DNA of 43,359 nucleotides from Pseudomonas sp. NFACC02 (GTDB lineage Bacteria; Pseudomonadota; Gammaproteobacteria; Pseudomonadales; Pseudomonadaceae), in contig NZ_FOEO01000045.1 of the NCBI RefSeq assembly GCF_900110765.1, positions 1 through 43,359 of the forward strand, in the 5' to 3' direction. Numbering within the stretch: the stretch's first letter is position 1; each line of letters opens with the position of its first letter. Below, piece after piece: positions 35,931 through 43,359 of the stretch. The notes below the pieces were generated by a model that saw only the letters and a list, made by a program, of their open reading frames with translations, was not told the origin of the DNA and did not search any database. The position numbers were made by a program, and so were the translations under genes.

Positions 35931-36875
35931 TCAGTTATCGGGCCAGAACGCCCGGATTCCAGCCACGCCTTGCGCGCCGTTTTCCCACGCCTGCTGACGC
36001 TCCGTCGGCCCGACGCCACCCAACAGATACACCGGTTTGCTGAAGCCTTCGATCAGCTCGCGCGCTTTTTCCCAACCCAGCGGGTGCGCATCGGGATGAG
36101 TCTGGGTCGGCTGGACCGGGGACAGTGTGACGAAATCCACGCCCATCTGCTCAGCCAGCGACAACTCCTCAGCGTTATGGCATGACGCAGCCAACCAGCG
36201 CTCTTCAGGGAACGGACGGCCCTTGCTGGCGTATTTACGCAGTTGCTCGCTGGTCAGGTGCCAGCCGGCAGCCGGGAAATCGCCCAGCCACTCCAGCGGC
36301 CCTTTGAGCATCAACTGCGCCTTTCCCGCACAAAGCCCGACCGCGTCTACCGCCACATCACGGTATTTCGGGTCATAGCCATTCGGGGCGCGCAACTGGA
36401 TCAGCTTGATGCCGCCTGCAATCGCCTTCTGAATCCCCTGCAACAACGCCGGGGTTTCGAGGGCATCCGGCGTGATCAGGTATTCGCCCGGCAACCGCGC
36501 CGCCGCGACGATCGGCTGATTGGCCGCAGGGAACTCATAGCTGGCCAACTCGCGGTTCGACACCCAGGCCAACGGCTGACCTTCAGCGCCATGGGGCTCG
36601 CCGGTAAACGAGGAGACTTCCCAGACGTCCAGCAATACCTGTTTGTCCGGGTAGTCGTGCTTGATCTTGATCAGCGGCCGCGCCGCCACGACAGCGATGC
36701 CCAGTTCTTCTTTCAACTCACGGGCCAGGGCCGCCTGGACAGTTTCGTCAGGCTCGACCTTGCCACCGGGAAACTCCCACAAACCGCCCTGGTGCTGTTT
36801 GTCAGCGCGTCGGGCAATGAGAATCTTGCCGTCGGAGCCACGAATGACCGCGGCGGCGACATGGATTCGTTTCAC
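35931..36875 (-). CDS. Nudix hydrolase fused to a ThiE-like domain
   Basis: A 314-residue two-domain protein. Residues 1-130 are a MutT-type Nudix domain with the full box GGKVEPDETVQAALARELKE (GX5EX7REUXEEXGU), predicted to hydrolyse oxidised or other nucleoside triphosphates. Residues about 135-314 are a thiamine-phosphate synthase-like barrel (IKLIQLRAPN, VDFVTLSPVQPT, PVYLLGGVGPTE) whose role is unclear in this fusion; a full pyrophosphate-binding site is not evident. Such Nudix-ThiE fusions are common in Pseudomonas and are usually named MutT. The start is GTG 36875 with AGGAAGG upstream, two bases after the GST stop. The bigger frame reaching 37085 has no support. Confidence 0.88.
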   Translation of the reverse strand: MKRIHVAAAVIRGSDGKILIARRADKQHQGGLWEFPGGKVEPDETVQAALARELKEELGIAVVAARPLIKIKHDYPDKQVLLDVWEVSSFTGEPHGAEGQPLAWVSNRELASYEFPAANQPIVAAARLPGEYLITPDALETPALLQGIQKAIAGGIKLIQLRAPNGYDPKYRDVAVDAVGLCAGKAQLMLKGPLEWLGDFPAAGWHLTSEQLRKYASKGRPFPEERWLAASCHNAEELSLAEQMGVDFVTLSPVQPTQTHPDAHPLGWEKARELIEGFSKPVYLLGGVGPTERQQAWENGAQGVAGIRAFWPDN

Positions 36876-36877
36876 GT

Positions 36878-37504
36878 TCAGCCTTCCTCTAAACCTGCCT
36901 GCTCCCAGCGTTGGAACGCAGGCCATTGGTAAATCGTTTCGACATAGGCAGCTGCGTCGGCGGGCAACTCGACGCGATAGGTGCGCAGGCGCACGGCGAC
37001 CGGTGCAAAGAATGCATCGACGATGCCTGGCTTGCCGAACAGGAACGGACCACCGTCCTTCGACGCCGTACGGCACTCGGCCCACAGTTCGATAACGCGT
37101 TCGATGTCGGCCTGCGCCTCCACCGGAATCACCTCCAGCGCTTCATCACGACGCAGGTCCATGGGCAGATTCGACCGCAAGCCCATGAAACCGCTGTGCA
37201 TTTGTGCGCACGCCGAACGCGCCTGTGCTCGGGCAGCGGTGTCCGCTGGCCAGACGTTGGCCTTGGGAAACAGCTCGGCCAGGTATTCGCAGATCGCCAG
37301 CGAATCGACAATGGTGCCGTGGTCGCACTTGAGCGCAGGGACTTTGCCGCTGGACGAGTGCTCGCGGATCAGCCGGTCGGTGTCGGCCTGGTTCAGGCGG
37401 ATGACCTGATCGGTGAAGGGCGCACCGATCATTTCCAGCACCAGCCAAGGCCGCATGGACCAGGAAGAATAACGTTTGTCGCCGATGATCAGGTGCAGGC
37501 TCAT
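36878..37504 (-). CDS. Glutathione S-transferase family protein
   Basis: A 208-residue protein with the thioredoxin-like N-terminal domain (MSLHLIIGDKRYSSWSMRPW) and the glutathione-site segment GKVPALKCDHGTIVDSLAI, in which the cis-Pro and Ser/Asp pair are visible. An all-helical C-terminal domain follows. ATG 37504 begins the conserved LxxGDKxYSSWSxRPW motif. The substrate is unknown. It is cotranscribed with the Nudix fusion, which begins 2 bp after its stop. Confidence 0.9.
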   Translation of the reverse strand: MSLHLIIGDKRYSSWSMRPWLVLEMIGAPFTDQVIRLNQADTDRLIREHSSSGKVPALKCDHGTIVDSLAICEYLAELFPKANVWPADTAARAQARSACAQMHSGFMGLRSNLPMDLRRDEALEVIPVEAQADIERVIELWAECRTASKDGGPFLFGKPGIVDAFFAPVAVRLRTYRVELPADAAAYVETIYQWPAFQRWEQAGLEEG

Positions 37505-37542
37505 GGTCTGGCTCCGTTGAAAAACGCATGACTTCATAAAAC

Positions 37543-37627
37543 CTGTAGGAGTGCGCTTGCCCGCAATCACATCATGTCAAACGACAATGTTCGATACACG
37601 ACGTTATCGCGGGCACATGTGCTCCTA
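37543..37627. repeat. REP-like doublet
   Basis: CTGTAGGAGTGCGCTTGCCC and the inverted GCGGGCACATGTGCTCCTAC bracket an unrelated centre. It is a diverged pair of the REP family placed between the GST start and the argJ 3' end. Confidence 0.75.
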
Positions 37628-37651
37628 CCCGATGACGAAATCCCACCTGAA

Positions 37652-38869
37652 TCAGGTGCGGTATTCCGCGTTGATCTTCACGTACTCGTGGGACAGGTCA
37701 GTGGTCCAGATCGTCTCGCTGCAGTCACCGCGACCCAGCTCGATACGGATGGTGATTTCTTCCTCAGCCATCACCGCCGAGCCCTGCGCTTCGGTGTAGG
37801 TCGACGCGCGCGCGCCTTTGCTGGCGATACAGACGCCACTCAGGAAAACGTCGATCTTGCTCACGTCGAGGTCCGGTACGCCGGCACGGCCGACAGCGGC
37901 CAGGATACGGCCCCAGTTCGGATCGGAGGCGAACAGCGCAGTCTTGATCAAAGGCGAGTGGGCGACGGTATAGCCGACATCCAGGCATTCCTGATGATTG
38001 CCACCACCGTTGACTTCAACGGTCACGAACTTGGTGGCCCCTTCGCCGTCACGCACGATGGCCTGAGCCACGTCCATGCACACGTCGAACACGGCTTTTT
38101 TCAGCGCATCGAACAGCGGGCCGCGGGCTTCGGTCACTTCCGGCAGGTTGGCCTGACCGGTCGCGATCAACATGCAGCAGTCGTTGGTCGAGGTGTCGCC
38201 GTCAATGGTAATGCGGTTGAATGACTTGTTCGCGCCATCACGGATGAGGTCTTGCAGCACGCTCTGGGACACCTTGGCGTCGGTAGCGATGTAACCCAGC
38301 ATGGTCGCCATGTTGGGACGAATCATGCCGGCGCCTTTGCTGATGCCGGTCACCGTGACGGTCACGCCATCGATCTGGAACTGCCGGCTCGCGCCTTTTG
38401 GCAACGTGTCGGTGGTCATGATGCCGGTGGCCGCAGCCGCCCAGTTATCCACGGACAGGTCGTCCAGGGCGGCTTGCAGCGCGCCCTCGATCTTTTCCAC
38501 AGGCAGCGGCTCACCGATCACACCCGTGGAGAACGGCAGCACGGCGCTGGCGTCGACGCCCGTTAGCTCGGCCAGCCTGGCCGTGGTGCGCTCTGCAGCG
38601 GCCAGCCCCGGCTCACCGGTGCCTGCGTTTGCGTTGCCGGTGTTGGTCAGCAGGTAACGCACGGTGCCCTGCACACGCTGTTTGGAAAGAATCACCGGCG
38701 CCGCGCAGAATGCGTTCAGGGTGAACACGCCCGCGACGCTGGAGCCTTCGGCGCAGCGCATGACGACCACATCCTTGCGCCCAGGGCGCTTGATGCCGGC
38801 AGAGGCGATACCCAGTTCAAAACCCGGAACCGGGTGCAGAGTCGGCAGAGGACCAAGACCAACAGCCAT
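37652..38869 (-). CDS. argJ: Bifunctional glutamate N-acetyltransferase/amino-acid acetyltransferase
   Basis: A 405-residue ArgJ that transfers acetyl from N-acetylornithine to glutamate (arginine cycle) and may also use acetyl-CoA. The autocleavage site with the nucleophilic Thr is in GMIRPNMATMLGYIATDA, and the oxyanion residues are in STGVIGE. The C-terminus KINAEYRT is typical and full length. The start is at 38869. It lies between secA and the GST on the same strand; a terminator after secA separates the transcripts. Confidence 0.96.
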   Translation of the reverse strand: MAVGLGPLPTLHPVPGFELGIASAGIKRPGRKDVVVMRCAEGSSVAGVFTLNAFCAAPVILSKQRVQGTVRYLLTNTGNANAGTGEPGLAAAERTTARLAELTGVDASAVLPFSTGVIGEPLPVEKIEGALQAALDDLSVDNWAAAATGIMTTDTLPKGASRQFQIDGVTVTVTGISKGAGMIRPNMATMLGYIATDAKVSQSVLQDLIRDGANKSFNRITIDGDTSTNDCCMLIATGQANLPEVTEARGPLFDALKKAVFDVCMDVAQAIVRDGEGATKFVTVEVNGGGNHQECLDVGYTVAHSPLIKTALFASDPNWGRILAAVGRAGVPDLDVSKIDVFLSGVCIASKGARASTYTEAQGSAVMAEEEITIRIELGRGDCSETIWTTDLSHEYVKINAEYRT

Positions 38870-38929
38870 GAAATGCGCTCCTTGAGAGATATCACGCCGC
38901 CCGGATCACCGGCACGGCTCGATCAATTG

Positions 38930-38963
38930 AAAAACGCCGCGACGGCTGGGCCGGTCGCGGCGT
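38930..38963 (-). terminator. Terminator of secA
   Basis: On the minus strand, CGCCGCGAC (38962-38954) and its complement (38943-38935) form a 9-bp GC-rich stem followed by TTTTC, 33 bp past the secA stop. Confidence 0.85.
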
Positions 38964-38995
38964 GGTAGTACGGTACAGCCCCTGTCGGCCTTTAC

Positions 38996-41746
<2,751 letters not shown>

Positions 41747-42064
41747 ATCGACAGGATCTTCCACACATAGGGATGGAGGGCGGCCCCGTGAGTCGCCCGT
41801 GCAGCCCTCATGGCCGCATGCGAACGAGCATTCTACCCGGAAATGGTGGTGAGGAAAGTGGCGTTATTCCACGATGCTGGCACAGCAATGTTACGGGGCA
41901 GATGTACAATAGGGGCATTTCCCGGGACTTCAACCCATCGCGGGGAGAAGTTTTATTAATGTTTTTTCATGAACCGGACGTTGGCACGCTCCAGATCGGG
42001 TTGCCTGCCGGACCCACTCACGCTTTCTGGTACTATCCCGCGCTTGTAAGAAAAGGTACCTTTC
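41747..42064. other. Divergent secA-dciA intergenic region
   Basis: This 318-bp gap lies between the divergent secA and dciA genes. On the minus strand TAGAAT near 41839 could serve secA as a -10. On the plus strand TACAAT at 41905-41910 is a possible -10 with no clear -35. AAAGGTACCTTT at 42052-42063 is a perfect 12-bp palindrome that overlaps the dciA ribosome site. No repeat family member or RNA gene is evident. Confidence 0.4.
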
Positions 42065-42129
42065 GTGGCATTTCGTCCTCTACCGGCTCGCTCACCGGCT
42101 GTTCTTCTGCGCGAAGCCAGGCCGCTTAA
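41959..42129 (+). CDS. Possible 56-residue upstream open reading frame
   Basis: The ATG at 41959 follows GGGGAGAAG, a stronger ribosome site than that of dciA, and the frame runs 56 codons (MFFHEPDVGTLQIGLPAGPT and onward), overlapping dciA by 65 bp in another frame. I recognise no domain and no homologue. It may be a regulatory leader or chance. Confidence 0.25.
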   Translation: MFFHEPDVGTLQIGLPAGPTHAFWYYPALVRKGTFRGISSSTGSLTGCSSARSQAA

Positions 42130-42523
42130 AGCCATTTTCAATCATGCCCAGCGACTGGCGCATTTACAGCGCCTGCTGGAAAGCCAGTTGCAACCCGCAG
42201 CGCGCGAGCACTGCCATGTGGCCTCGTGGCGTGAGGGTACTCTTCTATTGATTGTCACCGACGGGCACTGGGCGACGCGTCTGCGTTATCAGCAGAAGCG
42301 GTTGCAGCGGCAATTGGTGGCGTTCAAAGAATTCGCCAACCTTACCCGACTGCAACTCAAGGTACAGCCTGCAACGGTGCACCGGGGTGCCGTTGGTCAT
42401 TCCAGGGATTTGTCGACCGCGGCGGCTGAGTCGATCAGTTCGACGGCTGAGGGGATCAGTGATCCCAAGCTCCGTGCGGCGCTGGAGCGGCTGGCGGCGC
42501 ATGGGAAGCCTAAGGAAGCCTAA
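42065..42523 (+). CDS. dciA: DciA-type replicative helicase loader (DUF721)
   Basis: A 152-residue protein with the DUF721 domain at about 20-105 (LREARPLKAIFNHAQRLAHL, WREGTLLLIVTDGHWATRLRY). DciA is the ancestral bacterial helicase operator that helps load DnaB where DnaC/DnaI is absent, as in Pseudomonas. The C-terminal tail is low complexity (STAAAESISSTAEGIS). The start is GTG 42065, with AAAAGG eight bases upstream. It is divergent from secA, as in P. aeruginosa; downstream is only repeat DNA. Confidence 0.9.
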   Translation: MAFRPLPARSPAVLLREARPLKAIFNHAQRLAHLQRLLESQLQPAAREHCHVASWREGTLLLIVTDGHWATRLRYQQKRLQRQLVAFKEFANLTRLQLKVQPATVHRGAVGHSRDLSTAAAESISSTAEGISDPKLRAALERLAAHGKPKEA

Positions 42524-42585
42524 GGAAGCGTGACGGACACGCTCGGCTTTGGGTGCATATCCGTTAGCTCGGGTGGTGCTGATAT

Positions 42586-43234
42586 GGGTTCCGCTCTTAC
42601 AGCGGGTCACTTTTTCCAAGAGCCGAAATGTCGGACCACGAAAAAGTAACCAAAAAGGCCCTGCTCCTGGCTTGGCCCTCCTTCGTCGGATACCCGCACC
42701 CAAGTCGCGATGTGTGTCGTCTGGACTGTTGCGTACAAAAGCAATGCGGGCTGGAGCTAACGCTCATCGCTTTCTTGGTTCGTGCATCCATTTCCCGCAC
42801 CTCTCTCTTGTAGGAGCGTGGCTTGTCCCGCGATCTGCCGGGAACCGGCAGCAATACCTGTGCATGCGGGGTGTCAGGCACAATTGAGTCGCCTGATTTT
42901 GCTACCGCTGCGCGGTAGATCGCGGGACAAGCCACGCTCCTACAGGGACTGTGTCAGCCTGATAGATCTGCTTTTGATTTTGCTTTTCGACATCGATATT
43001 CCGGACACCGCAAATCGCGACTTGGGTGCAGGCCAAGCGCAGACGACGCGCAGTGGGCCGAGCGGCATGGATGCCGCGAGAGCGCTGCCAGGACATGGAT
43101 GTCCGTTCAGCGCGGGCCCACGGAGCGTCGTCGGAGTGCGGGTACCCGACGCAGGAGGGCCAAGCCAGGAGCAGGGCCTTTTTGGTTACTTTTTCGGCTC
43201 TTGGAAAAAGTGACCCGCTGTAAGAGCGGAACCC
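42586..43234. repeat. 649-bp inverted repeat cassette
   Basis: The ends 42586-42628 and 43192-43234 are a perfect 43-bp inverted repeat (GGGTTCCGCTCTTACAGCGG and on). A second perfect block of at least 40 bp starts at 42641 (AAAAAGTAACCAAAAAGGCC) and pairs with about 43153-43195. The centre is an inverted REP pair (about 42810-42945). The right half carries an extra internal segment (43030-43135) that the left half lacks. Segments match the left (1-400) and middle (22914-23225) copies. Small frames inside are not credible genes, and 42524-43349 holds nothing else. Confidence 0.92.
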
Positions 43235-43292
43235 TAAGTCGCCGTTACCAAAAAAACGGATATACACACCCTCTCAACGTAAAAAACAGAGT

Positions 43293-43322
43293 CCATAAAA
43301 AAGGCCACCCGAAGGTGGCCTT
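43293..43322 (-). terminator. Terminator reading out of the right-end gene
   Basis: AAGGCCACC (43301-43309) pairs with GGTGGCCTT (43314-43322) around a four-base loop. On the minus strand TTTTTTATGG follows, so it ends a minus-strand gene entering from beyond the window. Confidence 0.85.
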
Positions 43323-43349
43323 AAATATGAAACTGAGAAGAAGAGACTG

Positions 43350-43359
43350 TTACACCGCC
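43350..43359 (-). CDS. lpxC: Probable 3' end of lpxC (partial)
   Basis: Only the last codons are inside the window: on the minus strand GCG GTG TAA, giving Ala-Val-stop. Pseudomonas LpxC, as I recall it, ends in Ala-Ala-Val, and lpxC is the expected neighbour beyond dciA. The terminator just downstream fits. This is inferred mainly from synteny. Confidence 0.4.

Noticed and set aside
42549..43267. Several 60-143-codon frames in the right-end cassette
   Set aside because: They translate repeat DNA, and similar peptides come from the copies at 1-400 and 22914-23225; no ribosome sites and no conserved protein features.

Overview
The window is a chromosomal segment of a Pseudomonas species, most likely from the P. 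fluorescens/syringae side of the genus. The grounds are its moderately high GC, typical Pseudomonas proteins (BifA, ColR/ColS, MexVW-type RND pump, 97-residue GroES, PduO-type cobalamin adenosyltransferase) and many intergenic repeats of the GTAGGAGCG...CGCGGGACAAGCC type. From memory, the gene order follows P. aeruginosa PAO1 from about PA4361 to PA4406. This is therefore core genome with small lineage-specific changes, not an island. I see no tRNA, rRNA, CRISPR array, prophage or intact transposase.

Layout. 1-513 is a mosaic repeat. 514-4128 holds a membrane coiled-coil protein, an epimerase, and the divergent regulator/exporter pair argP-argO. 4346-7299 holds sodB and the c-di-GMP phosphodiesterase bifA. 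7550-17853 is an iron-linked envelope block: imelysin (icmP), an inserted AP2-like DNA-binding gene, a di-heme lipoprotein, a second imelysin-like lipoprotein, a DUF1513 propeller and the mexVW pump. 17939-22690 is the ColRS block: a small secreted protein, an InaA/WaaP-type kinase, a methyltransferase, colS, colR and a divergent PAP2 phosphatase. 22691-23299 is repeat-rich. 23300-26837 holds groEL, groES, fxsA and the haem-utilisation gene hugZ. 27124-31936 holds a YdiY-type outer-membrane protein, an alkyltransferase-like protein, ampG, mscS and yajQ. 32109-35775 holds panE, a PAS sensor kinase and a cobalamin adenosyltransferase. 35931-41746 holds a Nudix/ThiE fusion, a GST, argJ and secA. 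42065-42523 is dciA. The right end is a 649-bp inverted repeat cassette, a terminator and probably the last codons of lpxC.

How it works together. Two themes recur: metal/envelope homeostasis (sodB, the imelysin cluster and hugZ with Fur-like boxes, ColRS with its likely targets) and secretion/stress housekeeping (groESL, secA, mscS, ampG). The best regulatory signal is an identical 13-bp element, ACGTTTTTTTCAC, upstream of both transcription units that flank colRS; it fits the ColR motif I recall from P. putida. The least conventional gene is the standalone tandem AP2-like protein inside the imelysin cluster. The most striking DNA structure is the right-end cassette with perfect 43-bp inverted ends.
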